Shown here: one piece after another, positions 8,057 through 13,388 of the stretch
Numbering within the stretch: the first letter of the stretch is position 1
Layout of the letters: the number at the start of each line of letters is the position of its first letter
Source: Spirochaetaceae bacterium
GTDB lineage: Bacteria > Spirochaetota > Spirochaetia > Treponematales > Breznakiellaceae
DNA: 14,805 nucleotides
Assembly (NCBI GenBank): GCA_031255315.1
Contig: JAIRSS010000010.1
Span: 1 to 14,805 of the forward strand
Reading direction: 5' to 3'
Position numbers and translations under genes: made by a program
The notes under the pieces: generated by a model
Databases searched by the model: none
What the model saw: only the letters and a program-made list of their open reading frames with translations
What the model was told of the DNA's origin: nothing

Positions 8057-8078
8057 GGGGATACCGTAACGGTATGAT
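8050..8078 (+). promoter_or_regulatory. Promoter of rpe, placed for a leaderless transcript
   Basis: TTTACA (8050-8055, 5/6) and TATGAT (8073-8078, 5/6) are separated by the ideal 17 bp. The rpe ATG begins 6 nt after the -10 box, where transcription would normally start. The message would therefore have essentially no 5' leader. The nearest purine run before the ATG is AGGA at 8080-8083, only one base away, too close to act as a ribosome site. Confidence 0.6.
8061..8075. promoter_or_regulatory. Perfect 7-1-7 palindrome in the rpe promoter spacer
   Basis: ATACCGT (8061-8067), A, ACGGTAT (8069-8075) is a perfect inverted repeat. It fills most of the spacer and overlaps the first three bases of the rpe -10 box. 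It also lies just behind the divergent -35. Such a place suits an operator for a dimeric repressor, but no regulator gene is adjacent and the protein is unknown. Confidence 0.45.
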
Positions 8079-8084
8079 CAGGAT

Positions 8085-8771
8085 ATGAAGCACCCTTTGA
8101 TTGCCCCTTCGCTCCTGTCGGCAAATTTCTCCCGTTTGGCGGAAGCGGTTATCCAAATTGATGAAGCCGGCGCTGATTGGGTCCATTTGGACGTGATGGA
8201 TGGTAAATTTGTCCCGCCCTTGACCTTTGGCCCGAAAATGGCGGCGGATCTCAGGCCTTGCTCTTCCGCTGTTTTTGACGTTCACCTGATGGTTTTTGAA
8301 CCGGAAGCCCTTGTCAAAGATTTTATCCGGGCCGGGGCGGACTATATCACCTTTCATGCGGAAGCGGTAACGCATTCCCACAGGCTCGTGGAGCTTATTC
8401 ATGATTTGGGAAAAAAAGCGGGAATCAGCATTGTGCCTTCCACGCCGGTGGGCGCTCTGGAACCCCTGCTTCCGTATGCGGATCTCATTCTGGTGATGAC
8501 CGTCAATCCCGGCTACGGCGGCCAGTCCCTGATACCGGGCTGCCTTAAGAAAGTCAGGACCCTGGTTGAACTCCGTTCCCGAGGCGCCGGGGACTACCTC
8601 ATCTCCGTTGACGGCGGCGTCAACCGCGTTACAGCGGCTTCCATCCGGGAAGCGGGGGTGGACGTTATGGTTACCGGTTCGGCCTTTTTTGACGCAGCCG
8701 ATAAGGCGGGCCTGGTACGGGAACTAAAAGATTGCGGCTGTTCCAAAACCGAAATTTTGGAACCGTCTTGA
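8085..8771 (+). CDS. rpe: Ribulose-phosphate 3-epimerase
   Basis: This 228-residue TIM-barrel enzyme interconverts D-ribulose 5-phosphate and D-xylulose 5-phosphate in the pentose phosphate pathway. All signature residues are present: S9 in IAPSLL, H34 and D36 in VHLDVMDG (metal ligand and catalytic acid/base), H67 in FDVHLMV, the phosphate-binding loop MTVNPGYGGQS at 138-148, and the second catalytic aspartate D176 in VDGG. The length is normal for the family. The start fits the family N-terminus even though no ribosome site precedes it, and the promoter suggests a leaderless message. The last ten or so codons (CSKTEILEPS) lie inside a palindromic repeat related to others in the window, so the tail is probably not conserved. 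It diverges from the TPR/GreA-fusion block. Confidence 0.96.
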   Translation: MKHPLIAPSLLSANFSRLAEAVIQIDEAGADWVHLDVMDGKFVPPLTFGPKMAADLRPCSSAVFDVHLMVFEPEALVKDFIRAGADYITFHAEAVTHSHRLVELIHDLGKKAGISIVPSTPVGALEPLLPYADLILVMTVNPGYGGQSLIPGCLKKVRTLVELRSRGAGDYLISVDGGVNRVTAASIREAGVDVMVTGSAFFDAADKAGLVRELKDCGCSKTEILEPS

Positions 8772-8786
8772 TTGACAGAACAGCCG
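8735..8786. repeat. Palindromic repeat, copy D, overlapping the 3' end of rpe
   Basis: GTTCCAAAA (8740-8748) pairs perfectly with TTTTGGAAC (8755-8763) across a 6-nt loop. An outer pair, CGGCTGTTC (8735-8743) with GAACAGCCG (8778-8786), is also perfect over 9 bp. The two stems share the bases GTTC at 8740-8743, so only one can form fully at a time. The inner palindrome is coding sequence of rpe. The outer right arm lies in the spacer of the next promoter. Confidence 0.7.
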
Positions 8787-8800
8787 GACAAGGGTACTAT
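8772..8800 (+). promoter_or_regulatory. Promoter of the exported TPR protein pair
   Basis: A perfect TTGACA (8772-8777) starts at the base after the rpe stop codon. After 17 bp comes TACTAT (8795-8800, 4/6). The expected start is near 8807, leaving a leader of about 42 nt with AAGGA at 8836-8840, eight bases before the ATG at 8849. Confidence 0.65.
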
Positions 8801-8848
8801 TTAAATGGTTTTGGTTGAAGTATCGAAAAAGACGCAAGGAAAATACTA

Positions 8849-9886
8849 ATGAATCCCAGCCCGTGTAAAAAAGCTTGTTTCATCCTGTTTTTTCTCTGGG
8901 CGGGGGTGGCTCATATTCACGCGCAGGACCAGGCTTCACGGCTCCAGAACGGCATAAATCTCTACGGAAGGAGTCGCTGGGCTGACGCGGTTATTGAACT
9001 CCGCCGGTATCAGGCGGAAACCACGAATGCGTCCCAGTGGACGGAAGCCCTGTATTGGATCATTCTGTCGGAAATGGGGGCCGGGGAATACGGCGCCGCG
9101 GTTCGGGACATGGACGCGATTGACCGTTTCATTCAGGGAAACCCCCGGTACGCGGAAATCCCGTACCACCGGGGCAGGGCGTACTATTATCTGGGCCGCT
9201 ATGATGAAGCCCTGGTGATCCTCAAAGCCTACGCCGACAGTCTTACGTTTGAGGCCGCGGAAGATGAGGCCCGAATGTCCGCCGCCCTCTATTGGATGGG
9301 AGAGAGCCTGTATTCCCTGGGGCAGCTTGACGACGCCCAGAATATTTTCCTGACCATCATAAACGACTATCCCTACAGCGTTAAATACGAGGCCGCGTCT
9401 TACCGGACGGCGTTGATAACCCAGAAGAAGATCGAGGTGGAATTGCTTTCCCTTCTTAAATGGACCCATGAAGAATCCCTTAAAACCGTGGAAGAATATC
9501 AGCGCCGGGAACAATCCTACGACCAAGCCATCATCGCCTATCAAAAACGCATCGCCGATATGCTCAAAGAAGGCCATCTTGCGGACCTGGAAAATGCTAA
9601 CACGGCTTACCGGCGGCGGCTTGAGGAAGCTGAGGCGCGAATCGCCCTGTTGGAAGCCCGCCTCCGGGAAGCAAACGCGCCGCCGGTTCCCGCAGGGAAT
9701 CCCCAGTCGTCCACTGGAAGGCCGCCGTACGCCGGGACGGGCCCGCTCCCCGAAACCGCTCCGGGCGCGGGGTTTTCCCGGATTTACTCGCTGAGGAATT
9801 CAGCCCAGGACATGGTAAACGAACTCCTTACCACGGGGGCCGGAGGGCCGGACGGGCGGGGTTCTTCCGGCGGAGGGGGTCAATGA
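8849..9886 (+). CDS. Exported TPR and coiled-coil protein
   Basis: The protein has 345 residues. A signal peptide (two lysines, hydrophobic core 11-20) is likely cut by signal peptidase I after IHA at residue 25, giving a periplasmic protein. No lipobox is present. TPR-like units cover about 28-195, for instance AEIPYHRGRAYYYLGRYDEALVILKAYADS at 102-131 and AALYWMGESLYSLGQLDDAQNIFLTIINDYP at 145-175. A charged coiled coil follows at about 203-276, then a proline- and glycine-rich tail ending in GGGGQ. The TPR order recalls YbgF/CpoB-type envelope proteins, but the coiled coil comes after the TPRs rather than before them, so I do not assign that name. AAGGA lies 8 nt before the start. Its stop is one base before the next start, so the two genes form an operon. 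Confidence 0.82.
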   Translation: MNPSPCKKACFILFFLWAGVAHIHAQDQASRLQNGINLYGRSRWADAVIELRRYQAETTNASQWTEALYWIILSEMGAGEYGAAVRDMDAIDRFIQGNPRYAEIPYHRGRAYYYLGRYDEALVILKAYADSLTFEAAEDEARMSAALYWMGESLYSLGQLDDAQNIFLTIINDYPYSVKYEAASYRTALITQKKIEVELLSLLKWTHEESLKTVEEYQRREQSYDQAIIAYQKRIADMLKEGHLADLENANTAYRRRLEEAEARIALLEARLREANAPPVPAGNPQSSTGRPPYAGTGPLPETAPGAGFSRIYSLRNSAQDMVNELLTTGAGGPDGRGSSGGGGQ

Positions 9887-9887
9887 G

Positions 9888-10961
9888 ATGAACAGGGAGC
9901 GACTGAAACGGCGTTTGCCGGACGCGCCGACGGGGTTCAAACCGGGTTGGATCCCGGTATGCCTGTTTATACTGTTCCTCACAGTCGGCGGCTCCCCCGC
10001 GCGGGCGGCGGAATTTCTCAACGGCAGAATCAAACTGGTTCTTCATGAAGATACCGGGCGGTTCTCCCTGTATTACCTGGTGGACAGGCCGCCGCCGCAG
10101 GATACTCAATGGATGAAATACGAGCCTTTTTTTGTAGACACCGATCCCCGCTCCACGTTCCTTACCGTTATGGTTAACGACCGAACCTATCGGCTGGGGG
10201 ATTCCATATCATTCCAGACCCAGATACGCCGAAGCGCCGTTAATCCGGCAATCATTTTTTCATCGCCTTTTCTCGTGGCGGCCCAGGAATTCACCTTTAT
10301 CAAAACCGCCGGCGCTCCGATGGTCAACGGCGTCCGGATGACCATCAGGCTGGAAAACCGGGGAAACGAGCAGTTTTCCGCGGGGGTCCGCTTCCTGCTG
10401 GATACCCACTTGGGAGAAGAGAACCCCCCGGAGTCCTTCACTATTGGCGGACAGCCTGTTTCGTCGGAATTCATTATTGATGCACCGGGGGCTGAGTCGT
10501 ACTGGGTTTCCCGGAACCCGCGTTTCGGCCTCATAGGGAGCGTTGCCTCCGGGAAAGGTTCAACGCCGGATCAGATTCATTTTGCCAACTGGAAACGGCT
10601 CAACGAGGTTCCCTGGAAACCGGGGTTCATTCCGGGCAGAAATTTCAATTATTTGCCCTATTCGATCAATGATTCGGCGGTTTCGTATTATTTTGATCCC
10701 CGGACTTTGGCCGCGGGCGCGTCCCGGGAATACGTGATCCTCCTGGCCTCGCTGGATGAACGGGGGTTTCTCCGGGTGGAAGACGCTCCGGCGGAGGCTT
10801 CTTTAATTAACAATCTCTGGGAAACGGACCTCATTGCCCTGCGGGAGCTTATCACGCAACTGGACAATCATCTTTCAGGCAGGGCGTCCCTTTCGGATGA
10901 GAAACTTAGGGAAATTGAAACGGCCATCGCCGACTTGGAAGCCCGGTACAAAACGAGGTAA
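9888..10961 (+). CDS. Exported protein of unknown function
   Basis: This 357-residue protein belongs to no family I recognise. A long charged N-terminus (1-20) precedes a hydrophobic segment (21-34) and a cleavage site of the ARA type near residue 40, so it is probably periplasmic. Residues 42-305 alternate short hydrophobic and polar stretches and look beta-rich, with aromatic motifs such as SLYYLVD and SYWVSRNPRFGLIG. The last 45 residues are helical and charged. The ribosome site GGAGGGGG (9872-9879) is made of the glycine codons that end the upstream gene, and the two genes are one base apart, so translational coupling is likely. The partner is the exported TPR protein, and the two may act in one envelope complex, which is an inference from position only. 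A strong hairpin 18 bp downstream ends the unit. Confidence 0.78.
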   Translation: MNRERLKRRLPDAPTGFKPGWIPVCLFILFLTVGGSPARAAEFLNGRIKLVLHEDTGRFSLYYLVDRPPPQDTQWMKYEPFFVDTDPRSTFLTVMVNDRTYRLGDSISFQTQIRRSAVNPAIIFSSPFLVAAQEFTFIKTAGAPMVNGVRMTIRLENRGNEQFSAGVRFLLDTHLGEENPPESFTIGGQPVSSEFIIDAPGAESYWVSRNPRFGLIGSVASGKGSTPDQIHFANWKRLNEVPWKPGFIPGRNFNYLPYSINDSAVSYYFDPRTLAAGASREYVILLASLDERGFLRVEDAPAEASLINNLWETDLIALRELITQLDNHLSGRASLSDEKLREIETAIADLEARYKTR

Positions 10962-10978
10962 GGGCTGACGGGGCAGAT

Positions 10979-11021
10979 AATTGGGGCTGGTCCACACTTC
11001 AGTTTTGGACCAGCCCCAATT
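10979..11021 (+). terminator. 16-bp perfect hairpin ending the exported-protein operon; repeat copy E
   Basis: AATTGGGGCTGGTCCA (10979-10994) and TGGACCAGCCCCAATT (11006-11021) pair perfectly over 16 bp, with an 11-nt loop containing CTTCAG. It lies 18 bp after the stop codon at 10961. The downstream sequence is A/T-rich, with TTTTT at 11034-11038, but lacks a T-run directly after the stem, so it may stop transcription only partly or protect the 3' end. Its right half matches copy C at 20 of 22 bases. Confidence 0.65.
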
Positions 11022-11310
11022 TAAACACAAAAATTTTTAAGGCATAGATTGTAAGCGTTGCGTTATTAATGGATTTCCTTTCAAAACTGAAGTTTTGAAG
11101 CTCTGAAGCGCAGGTTCGGAAGTTTCAGAGGGCGGTCTGGAGGCTCTGGACGTGCGGTTTGGAAACGGCGGGCTTTGGGTTTGAAACCGTCGTATTGAGG
11201 TAAATTGCAAAGAAAGGGGCAGGTTGTTACAGCGGTGGATTTCAAAGAATCGGACTTCAGAAAGCCGGACTTCAAAATTGAAGTAAAGTTCAAAGTATGG
11301 TAGTCTTGAA
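11022..11310. other. Gene-free stretch of degenerate inverted repeats
   Basis: I support no gene in this stretch of about 290 bp. It is full of short palindromes built from similar words. TTCAAAACT-GA-AGTTTTGAA is at 11080-11099. CTCTGAA (11101-11107) pairs with TTCAGAG (11124-11130). CGGTTT (11155-11160) pairs with AAACCG (11184-11189). ACTTCAA-AA-TTGAAGT is at 11269-11284. CGGACTTCA occurs twice near 11250-11275. A weak promoter, TTGAAG (11278-11283), 17 bp, TAGTCT (11301-11306), may serve the next gene. Confidence 0.5.
11080..11099. repeat. Palindromic repeat, copy F
   Basis: TTCAAAACT (11080-11088) pairs perfectly with AGTTTTGAA (11091-11099) across GA. The sequence is close to the core of copies C, D and E, with one base missing where those have TTCCAAAAC. 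Confidence 0.55.
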
Positions 11311-11313
11311 TTG

Positions 11314-12462
11314 ATGAGACTCGATCCTGTTTTAACCAGAGCGGTTCGCTTCCTGCGGGGGGGGAAATGCGGAAGAGCCATTCGATACCTGGAAAGCGAA
11401 ATATTGCGATACCGGGATTCGTTTAATTATCACTATATCCTGGGTTCCGCCTGCCTGAGGGCGGGAGATTTCGGCGGAGCGCTTACGTATTTTAAGCGGG
11501 CCAGGGAGCTGCGGATCCGGGATCCCCTGGCTATGACCGGCCTTGCGGTGCTGTTCCTGCGCCGGGGAGAAACCGACCGGGCGGTGGATTTCTACCTGGA
11601 AGTTCAGGATATGGACCCGAATAATAAGATTGCCAAAAGAGCTCTCAAGGTGATTAAAAAAAACGGAGGGCCTGAAAAGATCGCCGCGTGGATAGATTCC
11701 GGGAAGCTACCCAAACTGTATCCGCCGGTTCCAAAGCTGTCGCTCGCCTCAAACCGTATCTTTCTTGCCGTGTGTATTCTGGCGGCGGCCGGGGGAATTG
11801 CGACGGGCCTTATCTATTTTAAGGTGATAACGCCTTTTACACCCCGGGCCGAACGGGAAGGTTTTGCCGCCGCCGCCTTAGAACGGGAAGAACGGGACGC
11901 TCCGTTTCAAATAGACGGAAGCTACCGGTATATTCTTACCCGGGATCAGGTTTTGGACGCCTATGGCGAAGCCAGAAAGTTGTTCGCCGGCTACCGGGAC
12001 GAAGAGGCCAAAGTCGTCTTGAACCGCATCCTGGAATCCAATGCTCCTGAAGGGATAAAGAACAAGGCTCGGCTTCTTTTTTCCTATACCACGCCGCCTG
12101 GTTTCGACACGTTTGCGGAAAGGGACAGTTTTAAATACGCAGAGGTGATGCGGGATCCCTCCTTATACCGGGACTGCTATGTAATCTGGACCGGAATGGC
12201 CGCCAACCTGGAAATACTCCAAAATAGTACGGTCTTTACATTTCTGGTTGGATACGATACCCGGACAACCCTGGAAGGCCAGGTTCCGGTAGAGTTCGGC
12301 TCCGCCATCCCGGTGAATCCGGAACTCCCCCTGAAGATTCTTGCCCGGGTTGTCCCGACCGTTAACCCCGCGGGCATAGATATACGCCTTGAAGGGACGG
12401 CTATCCAGCAGTCAGGCTTGCTGCAGCCGCCCGCGGCAGAAAACACAGGAAGGAACCAATGA
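11314..12462 (+). CDS. Membrane-anchored TPR protein with an OB-like C-terminal domain
   Basis: This 382-residue protein has no named family that I know. It has no signal peptide. TPR-like helices occupy about 4-125 (FNYHYILGSACLRAGDFGGALTYFKRARELR is a clear unit). A single membrane segment follows at about 149-170 (FLAVCILAAAGGIATGLIYF). By the positive-inside rule the TPR part is cytoplasmic and the rest periplasmic. A further helical pair comes at about 207-260. The end, about 275-367, alternates strands (YRDCYVIWTGMAANLE, TFLVGYDTRTTLEGQVPVEF, ILARVVPTV) in a way that resembles an OB fold, which is tentative. An in-frame TTG at 11311 is an alternative start. Neither has a good ribosome site. 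It overlaps dtd by four bases (ATGA), so the two are translationally coupled. Confidence 0.8.
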   Translation: MRLDPVLTRAVRFLRGGKCGRAIRYLESEILRYRDSFNYHYILGSACLRAGDFGGALTYFKRARELRIRDPLAMTGLAVLFLRRGETDRAVDFYLEVQDMDPNNKIAKRALKVIKKNGGPEKIAAWIDSGKLPKLYPPVPKLSLASNRIFLAVCILAAAGGIATGLIYFKVITPFTPRAEREGFAAAALEREERDAPFQIDGSYRYILTRDQVLDAYGEARKLFAGYRDEEAKVVLNRILESNAPEGIKNKARLLFSYTTPPGFDTFAERDSFKYAEVMRDPSLYRDCYVIWTGMAANLEILQNSTVFTFLVGYDTRTTLEGQVPVEFGSAIPVNPELPLKILARVVPTVNPAGIDIRLEGTAIQQSGLLQPPAAENTGRNQ

Positions 12463-12959
12463 AAGCAGTAATTCAACGGGTAAAAAACGCATCGGTGATG
12501 GTTGTGGACGAAGAAGACCAGGCGCGGCGCCCGGCGGGGGCTCCCTCCGGGCGCGTAAGCGGACGCATAGACGCCGGTCTTTTAGTTTACCTGGGGGTCG
12601 CCCAGGGCGATACCGAAGAAGACGCCCGCTGCCTGGCTGAAAAAATCACGTTTCTCCGTATTTTTGAGGACGAGGAGGGAAAGAAGAACCGTTCTGTTCT
12701 GGATTCAGGGGGCGGCGTCCTGGTAGTTTCCCAGTTTACCCTTCTGGCGGACGCCCGAAAAGGCCGGCGTCCGTATTACGGCAACGCCGCAGACAGCGAA
12801 ACCGCGAAGGCTCTCTATGAATACTTTATAGAGCGAATCAGGAAAGCGGGACTCCTCTGTGAAAGCGGGGTGTTCCAGGCCCACATGGAAGTAGCCAGCG
12901 TCAACTACGGCCCCATAACGATCCTTTTAGATTCGAAAGAACTAAAAAGAATTTCGTGA
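12459..12959 (+). CDS. dtd: D-aminoacyl-tRNA deacylase
   Basis: This 166-residue cytoplasmic enzyme hydrolyses D-amino acids, and wrongly attached glycine, from tRNA. The two family motifs are present: SQFTLLAD at 91-98, and NYGPIT at 149-154 with the Gly-cis-Pro pair G151-P152 that gives chiral selectivity. The N-terminus MKAVIQRVKNASVMV is typical. Most family members have about 145-150 residues. The excess here is an insertion of about 14 residues (DEEDQARRPAGAPSGR, about 17-32) in the first beta-hairpin, plus a slightly longer tail. A strong ribosome site, AGGAAGGA, lies inside the end of the upstream TPR gene, and the ATG overlaps that gene's TGA. The coupling to a membrane TPR protein has no obvious functional reason. 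Confidence 0.94.
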   Translation: MKAVIQRVKNASVMVVDEEDQARRPAGAPSGRVSGRIDAGLLVYLGVAQGDTEEDARCLAEKITFLRIFEDEEGKKNRSVLDSGGGVLVVSQFTLLADARKGRRPYYGNAADSETAKALYEYFIERIRKAGLLCESGVFQAHMEVASVNYGPITILLDSKELKRIS

Positions 12960-12972
12960 AATTTATAATTCG

Positions 12973-13003
12973 GCGCACCCGCCCGCCGGGGCGGGAGAAG
13001 CGC
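12973..13003. terminator. GC-rich hairpin between convergent dtd and rhaM
   Basis: CCCGCCC (12978-12984) pairs with GGGCGGG (12989-12995) across a 4-nt loop, and GCGC at 12973-12976 can pair with GCGC at 13000-13003. It lies just after the dtd stop and touches the rhaM stop codon. No T-run follows on either strand, so intrinsic termination is uncertain. Its place between convergent genes suggests a shared terminator. Confidence 0.4.
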
Positions 13004-13317
13004 TAGTCCATGTGAAATACTTCGACAAGGTCTTCGCTTACCGGAGAGTCGTCAGGATTGGCGTCCATAAGGTCCCTCATCATGCGCCACCACTTCTTCA
13101 CAATCTCCTGCCGCGGCAGGTCTCCGTCGGAAGCGTCATCCGCCAGGTATTGGAACGCAAAAAGGGTGTTTGTTTCCCGGTCAAGGAAGATTGAGTAATT
13201 GGAAACCCCGGCTTTCCTGAGTTCGGCCTTAAGCGCCGGCCAAATCTCATCATGCCGCCGTTTGTATTCCGCCTCACATCCCGGACGCAGATGCATCACA
13301 AAGGCTTTCCGTTTCAT
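13003..13317 (-). CDS. rhaM: L-rhamnose mutarotase
   Basis: This 104-residue enzyme interconverts the alpha and beta forms of L-rhamnose in the cytoplasm and so feeds rhamnose isomerase. It aligns along its full length with the E. coli YiiL/RhaM family. MKRKAFVMHLRPG opens the protein. Y18 and H22 stand in EYKRRHDEIWP, with H22 as the expected catalytic residue. Y41 is in NYSIFL, W76-W77 in KKWWRMM, and the end NPDDSPVSEDLVEVFHMD is the family signature. AAGGAG (13323-13328) sits 5 nt before the start. The gene comes last after the permease and binding lipoprotein, as expected in a rhamnose operon. An intrinsic terminator between it and the binding-protein gene should lower its expression relative to that gene. 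Confidence 0.95.
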   Translation of the reverse strand: MKRKAFVMHLRPGCEAEYKRRHDEIWPALKAELRKAGVSNYSIFLDRETNTLFAFQYLADDASDGDLPRQEIVKKWWRMMRDLMDANPDDSPVSEDLVEVFHMD

Positions 13318-13330
13318 GTTTTTCTCCTTG

Positions 13331-13372
13331 AAAAAATGCGCGGCAAAACGATAGCACCCGTTTTACCGCGCA
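13331..13372 (-). terminator. Intrinsic terminator between the binding-protein gene and rhaM
   Basis: Read on the minus strand, a hairpin has 7 outer pairs (13366-13372 with 13337-13343), one C-A mismatch and 6 inner pairs (13359-13364 with 13345-13350) around an 8-nt loop. TTTTTT follows at once (13336-13331). It lies 17 bp after the binding-protein stop codon and just before the rhaM ribosome site. Some read-through must occur unless rhaM has its own promoter, which I do not see. Confidence 0.75.
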
Positions 13373-13388
13373 AGTCTTTTATGCGGAA

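Noticed and set aside
7785..8069. 94-residue plus-strand frame in the gap before rpe
   Set aside because: It overlaps the start of the TPR gene, runs through the palindromes and promoters and resembles no protein.
11296..11301. TATGGT as a leaderless-type -10 box for the TPR/OB-like gene
   Set aside because: It lies 12 nt before the ATG, matches only 4/6 and has no -35, so it does not fit the pattern seen at rpe.
10979..11310. CRISPR array suggested by the repeated motifs
   Set aside because: Copies differ in length and spacing and are palindromic. There are no uniform repeats or spacers and no cas gene.
11037..11381. 114-residue minus-strand frame after the hairpin
   Set aside because: It overlaps the start of the TPR/OB-like gene. 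Its repetitive LKS-type peptide comes from the degenerate DNA repeats, and no ribosome site is seen.
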